A stretch of 64,000 bases of DNA, from NCBI RefSeq assembly GCF_018729455.1, contig NZ_JAHHZF010000001.1:316902-380901 (forward strand). The letters are read 5' to 3'. This DNA comes from Prosthecodimorpha staleyi. GTDB lineage: Bacteria; Pseudomonadota; Alphaproteobacteria; Rhizobiales; Ancalomicrobiaceae. Below, in pieces: positions 25,642-33,891 of the stretch. The position numbers and the translations under genes are program-made. Every line of letters starts with the position of its first letter. Position 1 is the stretch's first letter. A model generated the notes under the pieces. It had not been told where the DNA came from. It ran no database searches and saw only the letters and a list, made by a program, of their open reading frames with translations.

Positions 25642-26082
25642 TCACCAGACGCCGGTATTCTTCATGCTCGACCAGGGTTCGGCCGGTGCGAGGGCAGAGC
25701 CCTTCTGCAGGAGTTCGATCGAGATCAGGTCGGGCGAGCGGACGAAGGCCATCCGGCCGTCGCGCGGCGGGCGGTTGATGGTCACGCCCGCATCCATCAA
25801 TTTGGCGCAGGTGGCGTAGATGTCGTCGACCTCGTAGGCGAGATGGCCGAAGTTCCGCGCCGTGCCATAGTCCTCCGGATCCCAGTTGTAGGTCAGTTCG
25901 ACCAGCGGGGCCTTGTCGGCGCGGGCAGCGGCCTCGTCTTCGGAGGCCGCGAGGAAGACGAGGGTGTAGCGGCCGGGTTCGTTGTCGATGCGGCGGGTCT
26001 CGATCAGACCCATCTTGTTGACCCAGAAGTCGAGCGATTCCTCCAGATTGCGGACGCGAACCATCGTGTGCAGATATCGCAT
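25642..26082 (-). CDS. Glyoxalase I-type VOC protein (lactoylglutathione lyase)
   Basis: 146 aa. Two beta-alpha-beta-beta-beta halves with the metal ligands of glyoxalase I: His5 (YLHTMVRV), Glu in [10 protein letters not shown], His in [11 protein letters not shown] and Glu in [17 protein letters not shown] and YTLVFLA also match GloA. It turns the methylglyoxal-glutathione adduct into S-lactoylglutathione in the cytosol. AGGAG precedes the ATG at 26082. It is divergent from the sirtuin gene, with 41 bp between them that must hold both leaders. Confidence 0.9.
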   Translation of the reverse strand: MRYLHTMVRVRNLEESLDFWVNKMGLIETRRIDNEPGRYTLVFLAASEDEAAARADKAPLVELTYNWDPEDYGTARNFGHLAYEVDDIYATCAKLMDAGVTINRPPRDGRMAFVRSPDLISIELLQKGSALAPAEPWSSMKNTGVW

Positions 26083-26123
26083 GGGGGTCTCCTGACCGTG
26101 AAGCGACGCAAGGGCGTGGAGCC

Positions 26124-26906
26124 ATGAATATCGTGTCGGATCTCGCCGAGGGAAGGCGCATTCTCGCCGAGGCGATCGGCGCGGCGAAGCGGCTGGTGCT
26201 GTTCACCGGAGCCGGCGTCTCGACGGAATCCGGAATCCCGGACTTCCGTTCTCCCGGCGGGCTGTGGTCGCGGATGCGTCCGATCACGTTCCAGGACTTC
26301 GTCGCCTCGGAGGCGGCCCGGCTGGAAGATTGGCGGCGACGGTTCCACCTGATGGCCGAATTCGAGGCGGCAATTCCCAATGCGGGTCATCGCGCCATGG
26401 CTCGGCTGGTCGGCAGCGGCAAGGCGATCGCGCTGATCACGCAGAATATCGACGGCCTGCACGAACGGTCCGGGGTGCCGGAGGACCGCCTGATCCGCCT
26501 GCACGGCACCGGCACCCATGCATCCTGCCTCGACTGCCACGAGCGCATGGAGATCGCGGAGGCCGAGGCGGCGATCGCGGCGACCGGGCAGTCGCCACGC
26601 TGTCCAGCCTGCGGCGGTCTGATCAAATGCGCGGTGGTCAGCTTCGGCCAGGCGATGCCGGAAGCCGAGATGACCAGGGCGGAAGCGGCCAGCCGCGCCG
26701 CCGATCTGTTCGTCGCTGCCGGCTCGTCGCTGCAGGTCCATCCGGCGGCGGGGCTTCCGGTCGCGGCCCGGCGCGCGGGGGCGCGGTTGTTGATCGTCAA
26801 TCGTGACGAAACGGCGCTCGACAGTCTCGCCGACCGCGTCCTGCGCGGCCCGATCGGACGCCTGTTCGACCCCTCCGACGATGCCGGCAGGGACGGCGCG
26901 CCGTGA
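26124..26906 (+). CDS. Sir2-family NAD-dependent protein deacylase (CobB-like)
   Basis: 260 aa. The NAD-binding [23 protein letters not shown] and the catalytic His in [10 protein letters not shown] are intact. The zinc site is CLDC (with HASCLDC) and [12 protein letters not shown] and [12 protein letters not shown] complete the fold. It removes acyl groups from protein lysines using NAD. This is a stand-alone sirtuin of normal length. The neighbours are not defence genes, so a role in Sir2-type phage defence is not suggested. GGAG lies 5 bp before the ATG. Confidence 0.93.
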   Translation: MNIVSDLAEGRRILAEAIGAAKRLVLFTGAGVSTESGIPDFRSPGGLWSRMRPITFQDFVASEAARLEDWRRRFHLMAEFEAAIPNAGHRAMARLVGSGKAIALITQNIDGLHERSGVPEDRLIRLHGTGTHASCLDCHERMEIAEAEAAIAATGQSPRCPACGGLIKCAVVSFGQAMPEAEMTRAEAASRAADLFVAAGSSLQVHPAAGLPVAARRAGARLLIVNRDETALDSLADRVLRGPIGRLFDPSDDAGRDGAP

Positions 26907-27160
26907 GACGACCGATGCTGCAGTGCAGTCCCTGCCGATACGGAGCCGGCGGCCAAAATCCTGTCAATGGCACGAAGCCTTGGAAGCGTGTCTCCGCGGT
27001 ATCAATTGTGGCGAAATCGGGCACAACATCATCGAAACCGGTAGTCGGGCTCGGACTGGGTGATATTGTTTCGTTAAGAATCAGTGCGGGGCTCCAGCTT
27101 CGCGAATCGTAAGCGGGCCGGTATGCTCCGGCCATGTATTTGCCTCGGGGGTGGTTAGGT

Positions 27161-27739
27161 ATGGGGGCCAAGATTACGCCGGACGCCCGCCCTATTGAAG
27201 CGCTGGACGACAGTCAGGCCGTCGACGTGATCGAAGTGGCCGGATCGATCAAGTGGTTCGACGTGGCCAAGGGCTACGGGTTCATTCTTCCCGACAACGG
27301 CCTGCCGGACATCCTCCTGCATGTGACCTGCCTCCGCCGCGACGGCTTCCAGACCGCCTATGAAGGCGCCCGTGTCGTCGTCGAAGTGCTCGACCGCCCG
27401 CGCGGCCTGCAGGCCCTGCGCATCCTGCACATGGACGAATCGACGGCCGTCCACCCGTCGCAGCTGCCGCCCAGCCGAACCCACGTCCAGGTCGTGCCGA
27501 CCAGCGGCATGGAGCGGGCGGTGGTCAAATGGTTCAACCGCATCAAGGGCTTCGGCTTCCTGACCTGCGGCGACGGCACGCCGGACATCTTCATCCATAT
27601 GGAAACCCTGCGCCGGTTTGGCATTGCCGAACTGCGCCCCGGCCAGACCGTTCTGGTCCGGTTCGGCGACGGCCCGAAGGGCCGCATGGCCGCCGAGATC
27701 CGCCCCGACGGTCCAAGCCATATCCCCGCCTCGCACTGA
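27161..27739 (+). CDS. Dual cold-shock-domain protein (CspA family, two CSDs)
   Basis: 192 aa from the ATG at 27161; an ATG at 27134 would add nine residues but lacks a good ribosome binding site. Two cold-shock domains are seen. The first (about 27-95) has KWFDVAKGYGFI and DILLHVTCLRR; the second (about 118-185) has KWFNRIKGFGFL and DIFIHMETLRR. These are the RNP1 and RNP2 nucleic-acid binding motifs. A Pro/Ser linker separates them. Such two-domain proteins are typical of Rhizobiales and act as RNA chaperones. The 254 bp upstream is AT-richer than the surroundings and probably includes the promoter. Confidence 0.9.
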   Translation: MGAKITPDARPIEALDDSQAVDVIEVAGSIKWFDVAKGYGFILPDNGLPDILLHVTCLRRDGFQTAYEGARVVVEVLDRPRGLQALRILHMDESTAVHPSQLPPSRTHVQVVPTSGMERAVVKWFNRIKGFGFLTCGDGTPDIFIHMETLRRFGIAELRPGQTVLVRFGDGPKGRMAAEIRPDGPSHIPASH

Positions 27740-28303
27740 GCCGGCCACCCTGCCCGACCCCTTCGGATAGCGCCGCTCAAGCGGTTCTCCCTGTTCGTTC
27801 CCTTGGGAAGAAGGGGGCTGCGGAATCGGGAGCGCTCATTTCCGCGATCACTCAACGAGTTAGCTCCCTTCTCCCCCCTTGGATGCGAAGGGGAAGGAGG
27901 CGCGGGATCGGGGGCGTTCACGTCGAGGTAGGCTGCTTGCGGATGGCGCTCGAGTGTCGATACCCGATTGGCGGGCAAACTCCGATCGCCTTGCGAATCT
28001 GAATATGATCGTTTCGGGACCGGGATGCCCGGAAAAGGAGCGCGTTTGCCTGAAGCTTCGATCTGGGAAAAGTTTTTTCTTTCGGATACCCATTCGCCTG
28101 GGTAGCGTGCGCAGGCCGTCGGTTCGGCCCTTCCCTTGGGAAACCGCATCGCACCGCCGCAGCGGTCTCGCCGGGATCGTCGCGCGCGGCCGACGCGATC
28201 GCGGAAGTCCGGTCGGACCGACGTTCACGCCCCGGGCCGCCTCTCGCCGAACGCGAAGCCGGCCCTGCCGAAAGCACGGCCCGAAGCCGTCAGGAGTATC
28301 CCC
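27740..28303. other. 564-bp gap with diverged repeat pieces and the transporter leader
   Basis: No gene is supported. 27798-27925 holds diverged, inverted and partly joined pieces of the 222-bp palindromic element. From about 27960 the sequence is AT-richer (a run of T near 28075) and probably carries the promoter for the ABC transporter operon, which begins at 28304 behind CAGGAG. Confidence 0.6.
27798..27925. repeat. Diverged inverted copies of the 222-bp palindromic element
   Basis: Read in reverse relative to the array at 25042, the sequence repeats AAGGGGAAGGAG, GCGGGATCGGGGG and CTCAACGAGTTAGCTCCC in an order that implies one full-width and one truncated diverged piece. It has many more differences than the array copies and is therefore older. 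Confidence 0.65.
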
Positions 28304-29173
28304 ATGGAAGATGCCATCGACCGCCGCCATCTGTTCAGCGCCGTGGCGCTTGCCACCGCCGCGACCGCGCTGCCCCTGACCGCCACGCCGGCCGCCGCCC
28401 AGGCTCCGGCTTCGGGCGACCTTCTGCAGCAGATCAAGGCGCGCGGCGAGCTGCGCATCGGCACGCCGCCGGGCGAGCCGTGGTTCTTCAAGGACCAGCG
28501 CTCGGGCGAATGGAAGGGCATCGGCTGGGGCGCAGGCCTCGCGCTCGCCCGCGAACTGGGCGTCAAGGCGGTCGCGGTCGAGACCACCTGGGGCACCGCC
28601 ATCGCCGGCCTGCAGGCCAACCAGTTCGACATCCTGTTCGCCATGGATGCCACGCCGCAGCGCGCCCTGGCGATCGATTTCCCGGTCCAGCCGATGTTCT
28701 ACTACGCGCTCGGCGTGCTGGCGCGCGACGGCCTGGCCGCCAAGACCTGGGCCGATCTCGACAAGCCGGAGGTGCGCATCGGCGTCGTGCTCGGCACCTC
28801 GCCCGACCGCGAGCTGACCCGCCGCCTGCCCAATGCCAAGATCGAGCGCTTCCCGAACATCGACGAGACCGGGGCGGCCTTCGTCGCCGGCCGCGTCGAC
28901 GTGGTCTCGCTGTTCCATCCCGCCCTCGTCCTGCTGCGCTCGCGGGTGAAGCGCGGCACCGTGGTGCTGCCGGATCCCTTCCGCGTCGCCTCGACCAGCG
29001 CCGGCGTGCGCCGGGATGCCGACAAGTCGTGGCGCGACTGGGTCGGCGTGGCCCTCAACGCGCTTTACGAAACCGGTGAGATCCAGAGGATTTACGAGGA
29101 ATTCCTCACCTTCCGCGGCATCGACCCGAAGGAAGCGCCGGCGATCGTCCGCGAGCTCTGGACCAAGGCCTGA
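28304..29173 (+). CDS. Amino acid ABC transporter substrate-binding protein (family 3), Tat-type signal
   Basis: 289 aa. The N-terminus has a twin-arginine-like DRRHLFSAVALATAATALP and an Ala-x-Ala cleavage site near residue 35. The mature part follows bacterial SBP family 3: LLQQIKARGELRIGTPPGEPW, GAGLALARELGV, NQFDILFAMDATPQRA (site of ligand contact), VRIGVVLGTSPD and a final WRDWVGVALNALYETG. It binds a polar amino acid or analogue in the periplasm. The ATG at 28304 is preceded by CAGGAG; the longer frame to 28136 is not signal-like. It is the first gene of a six-gene operon running to 33761. Confidence 0.9.
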   Translation: MEDAIDRRHLFSAVALATAATALPLTATPAAAQAPASGDLLQQIKARGELRIGTPPGEPWFFKDQRSGEWKGIGWGAGLALARELGVKAVAVETTWGTAIAGLQANQFDILFAMDATPQRALAIDFPVQPMFYYALGVLARDGLAAKTWADLDKPEVRIGVVLGTSPDRELTRRLPNAKIERFPNIDETGAAFVAGRVDVVSLFHPALVLLRSRVKRGTVVLPDPFRVASTSAGVRRDADKSWRDWVGVALNALYETGEIQRIYEEFLTFRGIDPKEAPAIVRELWTKA

Positions 29174-29243
29174 GCAACGCCCGACGCGCATCCCGCCCCG
29201 GCGATGCGCGTCGGCTTCCGTGCGAAGCGACCGGACCCGATCG

Positions 29244-29915
29244 ATGCCCTATGTCTGGGATTTCAGTGCCGTCACCCGAAACTGGACCGTGCTCCTGTCC
29301 GGCCTCGGGGGAACCATCATGCTGTCGCTGGCCGGCATCGCGCTCGGCATCCTGATCGGCGCCGGCCTGGCCGCGATGCGCCTGTCCGGCCTGCGCGCGC
29401 TGAAATGGCCGGCGACGGCCTGGATCGAATTCTTCCGCAACACCCCGCCGCTGGTGCATTTCTTCTGGTTCTTCTATGGCCTGCCGATGGCCTTCGGGAT
29501 CACGCTGTCGTCCTTCGGGGCCGCGCTGGCCGCGCTCGGCATCCAGTCGAGCGCCTTCTTCGCCGAGGTCTTCCGGGGCGGCATCGTTTCGGTCGAACGG
29601 GGCCAGTGGGAGGCCGGCCGGGCGCTCGGCATGAGCCGGACGCGGCTCTTCCGCCGCATCATTCTGCCCCAGGCGGCACGGCGGATGGCGGCACCCTTCG
29701 TCGAGCGCTGCTTCGAACTGGTCAAGACGACCACCCTCGCCGCGGCGCTGGCCCATCACGAACTGCTCTATGCCGCCATGGTGGTGGTGACCGAGACCTA
29801 CCGGCCGCTGGAGGTCTATACGGTGGTGGCGATCCTGTTCCTGACCGTCCTGTTCGCCGCCAGCCAGGTGTCCGAATGGCTCGAGGCGCGCGGTCGCGCC
29901 ATGCAGGGGCGCTGA
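29244..29915 (+). CDS. Amino acid ABC transporter permease, HisM/GlnP type (1)
   Basis: 223 aa, about five membrane segments. FFRNTPPLVHFFWFFYGLP is the typical polar amino acid permease N-terminal block. The EAA loop that docks the ATPase is GQWEAGRALGMSRTRLFRRI. It follows the binding protein after 70 bp. The ATG at 29244 (MPYVWDFSAV) is preferred over the longer frame because family members begin just before the first segment. It pairs with the next permease to form the channel. Confidence 0.92.
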   Translation: MPYVWDFSAVTRNWTVLLSGLGGTIMLSLAGIALGILIGAGLAAMRLSGLRALKWPATAWIEFFRNTPPLVHFFWFFYGLPMAFGITLSSFGAALAALGIQSSAFFAEVFRGGIVSVERGQWEAGRALGMSRTRLFRRIILPQAARRMAAPFVERCFELVKTTTLAAALAHHELLYAAMVVVTETYRPLEVYTVVAILFLTVLFAASQVSEWLEARGRAMQGR

Positions 29916-29919
29916 GACG

Positions 29920-30576
29920 ATGCCCGAATTGCAGTTCGGCGTCGTCTTCGCCGATTTCGATCTCCTCGTTCGCGCCGCCGGCACCACCGCGCTGCTCTGG
30001 GCGGCGGCCTTCTCGATCGGCTGGTCGGCCGGCTGGATCGTCGCCTTCGGCCGGCGTTCGCCCCGGCTCGCCCTGGCCATCCCGGCGCGGGGATTCGTCG
30101 AGTGCTTCCGCAACACGCCGGTGCTGGTCCAGCTGATCTGGTTCTACTACGCCCTTCCGGTGCTGACCGGCATCCAGATGCCGGCCTTCGGCGCCGCCGT
30201 GCTGGCGCTCGGCCTCAACGGCACCGCCTATTGCGCCGAAATCCACCGCAATGGCTTGCAATCCGTTGCAATAGGCCAGTGGGAGGCGGGCCGGGCGCTC
30301 GGCATGAGCCGCCTGCGCGTCTTCTTCCGCATCATCCTGCCCCAGGCGGTGACCCGGATGATCCCGGCCTACACCAACCGCGCCGTCGAGATGGCCAAGA
30401 ACACCTCGGTCGCCTCGGTCATCTCGGTGCATGAGCTGATGTACAATGCCCGCCTGTTCAGCAGCCAGAACTACGTGCCGCTCGAAACCTTCACCGTGGT
30501 CGCCGGCATCTATTTCGTCGTGATCTGGCCGATCTCCCTCGCCTCCTCCCTGATCGAGCGCCGCCGGAGCGCATGA
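29920..30576 (+). CDS. Amino acid ABC transporter permease, HisQ/GlnP type (2)
   Basis: 218 aa. It has the same family marks as its partner: ECFRNTPVLVQLIWFYYALP and EAA loop GQWEAGRALGMSRLRVFFRI. The start is 4 bp after the previous stop, so translation is probably coupled. Together the two permeases form a heterodimeric inner-membrane channel for the binding protein at 28304. Confidence 0.92.
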   Translation: MPELQFGVVFADFDLLVRAAGTTALLWAAAFSIGWSAGWIVAFGRRSPRLALAIPARGFVECFRNTPVLVQLIWFYYALPVLTGIQMPAFGAAVLALGLNGTAYCAEIHRNGLQSVAIGQWEAGRALGMSRLRVFFRIILPQAVTRMIPAYTNRAVEMAKNTSVASVISVHELMYNARLFSSQNYVPLETFTVVAGIYFVVIWPISLASSLIERRRSA

Positions 30577-30580
30577 GAAG

Positions 30581-31363
30581 ATGACCAGCCCCGAACCCGT
30601 CGTGCTCGCCGCGACCGCCATCACCAAGCGCTTCGGCACCGTCGACGTCCTGAAGGGCGTCGACCTCGCAGTGTGCAAGGGCGAGCGGATCGCCATCCTC
30701 GGCTCCAGCGGCTCGGGCAAGAGCACGCTGCTGCGCTGCCTGAACCTCCTGGAACGCCCGACCGGCGGCACCATCGCGCTCGACGGCCGCACGATCGGCC
30801 GGCCCGACGGCAAGGGCGGGCAGCGCTACGACGAGCGCGAGCTCGACCGGGTGCGCACCCGGGTCGGCATGGTGTTCCAGCAGTTCAACCTGTTCCCGCA
30901 TATGCGGGTGATCGAGAATGTCATGGAGGCGCCGCGTGGGGTGCTCGGCAAGTCGAAGGCCGAGGCGCGCGCCATCGCCGAGCGCCAGCTCGCCGCGGTC
31001 GGGCTCGCCGAGAAGGCGGATGCCTGGCCGGCGCAGCTCTCCGGCGGCCAGCAGCAGCGCGTCGCGATCGCCCGCGCCCTGGCCATGGATCCGGAGGTGC
31101 TGCTGCTCGACGAGCCGACCTCCTCGCTCGATCCGGAACTGGTCGGCGAGGTGCTGGCGGCGATCCGGGCGCTGTCCAACGAGGGCCGCACCATGCTGAT
31201 CGTCACCCACGAACTCGGCTTCGCCTTCCATTTCGCGACCCGCGTGCTGTTCCTGCATGACGGCAAGGTGCTGGAGGAAGGCCCGCCCGAGCAGGTCCTG
31301 AAGGCGCCGCGCGAGGAGCGCACCCGCCGCTTCATCGAGCGCTTCACCGAACGCCGCTTCTGA
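30581..31363 (+). CDS. Amino acid ABC transporter ATP-binding protein (HisP/GlnQ type)
   Basis: 260 aa. Walker A is GSSGSGKSTLL, signature LSGGQQQRVAIARAL, Walker B VLLLDEPTSSLDPELVGEV, and switch His in IVTHELGFAFHF. The C-terminal PEQVLKAPREERTRRFIERF is typical of polar amino acid importers. It starts 4 bp after the second permease. It powers uptake from the inner side of the membrane. Confidence 0.95.
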   Translation: MTSPEPVVLAATAITKRFGTVDVLKGVDLAVCKGERIAILGSSGSGKSTLLRCLNLLERPTGGTIALDGRTIGRPDGKGGQRYDERELDRVRTRVGMVFQQFNLFPHMRVIENVMEAPRGVLGKSKAEARAIAERQLAAVGLAEKADAWPAQLSGGQQQRVAIARALAMDPEVLLLDEPTSSLDPELVGEVLAAIRALSNEGRTMLIVTHELGFAFHFATRVLFLHDGKVLEEGPPEQVLKAPREERTRRFIERFTERRF

Positions 31364-31377
31364 CGCCGGAGCCGAGC

Positions 31378-32766
31378 ATGACGGCCGCCGCCGCGACGCT
31401 GACCGACCGGATCGCCGCCTTCGCGGCCGAGACCCGCTTCGAGGACCTTCCCGACGACCTGATCGAACGGGTCCGGCTGCATCTTCTCGACGCGATCGGC
31501 TGCGCGATCGCCGCGGTGCCGACCGATCTCGCCCGGCGCCTCCTCGCCGCCACCGCCGCCGAGTCGCCCGCCGGCCCCTGCCCCATCCTCGGAACCGACC
31601 GAACCGCCGGGCCGGGCGCGGCCGCCTTCGCCAATGCCGGGCTGATCAACGTGCTCGACTATGACGACGGCTTCGAGGTCGCCGGCAAAGGCCTCGGCCA
31701 TCCGGGCGCCTCGATCGTCGCCGCCGCGCTCGCCGCCATGGCCGGCGGACCGGTCGACGGCAGGGATCTGCTGACGGCGCTCGCGCTCGCCTTCGAGGTC
31801 AACGGCCGCGTCATCCTTTCGATCCAGCCGAGCCCGGAACGCCACCGGCAGGTCTATGGTGTCTGCCAGCACCAGGCGATCGGCGCCGCGGTCGCCTATG
31901 GCCGTCTCGGCGGGCTCGGCACGGCCGATCTCGGCAACGCGATCGGCTTCGCCGCCGGCCTCGCGCCCCTGCCCTCGCTGCGCAAATACAACTGGGAAAA
32001 GCGGCCGCTGGTGTCGTTCAAGGACTATGTCGCCCCGGCGGCCGAGGCCGGGGTGCGCGCCGTCCTCCATGCCCGGGCCGGTCTGGTCGGGCCGGTCGAT
32101 GTCTTCGACGGCGAAACCGGCTTCTGGCGCATGATCGGCTCCGACCGCTTCGATGCCGACGCCCTGACCAAGGATCTCGGCCATGTCTGGTGGGCGCGCA
32201 ACCTCAGCCTGAAGACCTATCCGGCCTGCCGCTGGATCCATACCGCGCTGGAATCCTTCGAGATCGCGTTCCGCGACTGCGGGCTCGATCCGGCCGCGAT
32301 CGAGCGGATCACGGTCCATACCTCCGCCGGGCTCGCGCGCGACTTCCTCGATGCGGCACCCGCCACCATGGTCGACGCCCAGTTCAGCCTGCCCTTCTGC
32401 CTCGGTGCGATCGCCGCCGGACACCCCAAGGCGCATTGGTACGATCCGGCCGTGAGGACCGATCCGACCGTCGCGGCCGTCGCCCGGACGGTGACCGCAG
32501 ATGTCGACCCGGAGATCGACCGCATCATGTCCGGCCCTGAGCGCCGGCCGGCCGGCCGTGTCACGATTCAGGCCGGCGGGCGGACCCTGGAGGGTCCGTT
32601 CCTGCCCCTGCCGCGCGGCACGGCGGAACGGGCGGTCGGCCGCGCCGAGGTGATCGCCAAATTCACCGACAATGCGACGGCCGGCGGCTGGACCGCGGAT
32701 TGCATAGACCGCCTCGCCGGGTCCATCCTGTCGCTCGGCGCCCCGGGCGTCCGTTTCTCGGTCTGA
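31378..32766 (+). CDS. MmgE/PrpD family protein
   Basis: 462 aa. The family features are the N-terminal helical domain with LLDAIGCAIAAVP, DYDDGFEVAGKGLGHPGAS, the block LRKYNWEKRPLVSFKDY, and LKTYPACRWIHTALES (the K-x-Y-P-x-C-R motif). The family includes 2-methylcitrate dehydratase, cis-aconitate decarboxylase and iminodisuccinate epimerase, so the name alone does not fix the reaction. No methylcitrate-cycle genes are near. The position between an amino acid importer and an aminotransferase suggests a step on an amino or imino acid. Starts 14 bp after the ATPase, with CGGAG before the ATG. Confidence 0.88.
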   Translation: MTAAAATLTDRIAAFAAETRFEDLPDDLIERVRLHLLDAIGCAIAAVPTDLARRLLAATAAESPAGPCPILGTDRTAGPGAAAFANAGLINVLDYDDGFEVAGKGLGHPGASIVAAALAAMAGGPVDGRDLLTALALAFEVNGRVILSIQPSPERHRQVYGVCQHQAIGAAVAYGRLGGLGTADLGNAIGFAAGLAPLPSLRKYNWEKRPLVSFKDYVAPAAEAGVRAVLHARAGLVGPVDVFDGETGFWRMIGSDRFDADALTKDLGHVWWARNLSLKTYPACRWIHTALESFEIAFRDCGLDPAAIERITVHTSAGLARDFLDAAPATMVDAQFSLPFCLGAIAAGHPKAHWYDPAVRTDPTVAAVARTVTADVDPEIDRIMSGPERRPAGRVTIQAGGRTLEGPFLPLPRGTAERAVGRAEVIAKFTDNATAGGWTADCIDRLAGSILSLGAPGVRFSV

Positions 32767-32819
32767 CCGGAACTGCCGACCGCATCGGAATCTCGTGTCG
32801 ATTGAAGGGAGTGCGCGCA

Positions 32820-33761
32820 ATGACCCTGCACACGTCGCCGGCCCGCACGGCCACGGATCCCCGCTATGCCGGCGGCGCCGCCTATATGGACGGCACCTTC
32901 ATGCCGCTCGGCGAGGCACGCATTCCGATCACCGATTGGGGCTATCGGCGCTCGGACGTGGTCTATGACGTGGTCAGCGTCTGGGACGGCTGCTTCTTCC
33001 GCCTCGACGACCACCTGACCCGCTTCCGCGCCTCCATGGAGGCGACCCGGCTGGTGCCGCGCGAGACCGACGACGAGATCCGCTCGATGCTGCACCGGCT
33101 GATCGCGCTGTCCGGATTGACCGAATCCTATGTCGCCATGGACTGCCTGCGCGGCGCGCCGCTGCCCGGCACCACCCGCCATCCGAAGAATGCCCGCCCG
33201 TATCTGATCGCCTTCGCGATTCCCTATGTGCGGCTGGTGCCGGCGGAGGTGATCGAGCGCGGCACCCATGCCATCGTCGCCTCGGCGGTGCGCATCCCGG
33301 ACGCGTCGCTGGATGCCCGGCACAAGAACTTCCACTGGGCCGACATGACCTCGGGCCTGTTCGAGGCCGACGAGCGCGGCGCCGACATGCCCATCCTGCT
33401 CGATGCCGCCGGCAACGTGACCGAGGGTCCGGGCTTCAACGTCTTCGTCATCCGCGACGGCCGGGTGGCGACGCCCGACAGCAACGTGCTCGGCGGCATC
33501 ACCCGCTTGACCGTGATCGAGCTTTGCGCGGAGCTTGGCCTGCCCTGCGACGTGCGCCCGGTCTCGGCGGAGGAACTGCGCAACGCCGACGAGATCCTGT
33601 TCTCCTCGACCTCGGGGGGCCCCTTCGGCGTCACCCGCATCGACGGCCGCATCCTCTCCAACGACCGCCCCGGCCCGCTCACCAACCGCCTGCGCGAGGC
33701 CTATTGGGCCAAGCGCAAGGCCGGCTGGCATGCCGAGCCGGTCCGCTACGACCTGGTCTGA
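32820..33761 (+). CDS. PLP-dependent aminotransferase, class IV (BCAT/D-amino acid aminotransferase fold)
   Basis: 313 aa. Class IV marks: RIPITDWGYRRSDVVYDVV, the PLP lysine in DARHKNFHWADM, LLDAAGNVTEGPGFNVFV, the phosphate-binding SNVLGGITRLTVIEL, and FSSTSGGPFGVTRID. It swaps an amino group between an amino acid and a keto acid; whether it prefers L-branched or D substrates cannot be read. The ATG at 32820 follows AAGGGAG. It is the last gene of the operon with the amino acid importer and MmgE/PrpD protein, so it probably starts or ends breakdown of the imported compound. Confidence 0.88.
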   Translation: MTLHTSPARTATDPRYAGGAAYMDGTFMPLGEARIPITDWGYRRSDVVYDVVSVWDGCFFRLDDHLTRFRASMEATRLVPRETDDEIRSMLHRLIALSGLTESYVAMDCLRGAPLPGTTRHPKNARPYLIAFAIPYVRLVPAEVIERGTHAIVASAVRIPDASLDARHKNFHWADMTSGLFEADERGADMPILLDAAGNVTEGPGFNVFVIRDGRVATPDSNVLGGITRLTVIELCAELGLPCDVRPVSAEELRNADEILFSSTSGGPFGVTRIDGRILSNDRPGPLTNRLREAYWAKRKAGWHAEPVRYDLV

Positions 33762-33891
33762 GCGCGCTCCGGCAAAGACGGAACCGGACCATCCGTCCGT
33801 TGGGGCCGAACCGGCCCTGGGTCCCATCCGAACGCGGCAAGGCCGGCTGGGTCCATCCGGTAACGCCGCTCCGCAGCGGCCCCGGTCGGGG

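Noticed and set aside
25025-26380. 451-codon minus-strand frame through the 222-bp repeats
   Set aside because: It repeats with the DNA unit, crosses the glyoxalase-like gene in another frame and has no start context.
26124-26906. Sir2-based phage defence
   Set aside because: The protein is a complete CobB-type sirtuin with a zinc site, and neighbours are a glyoxalase-like protein and a cold-shock protein rather than defence partners.
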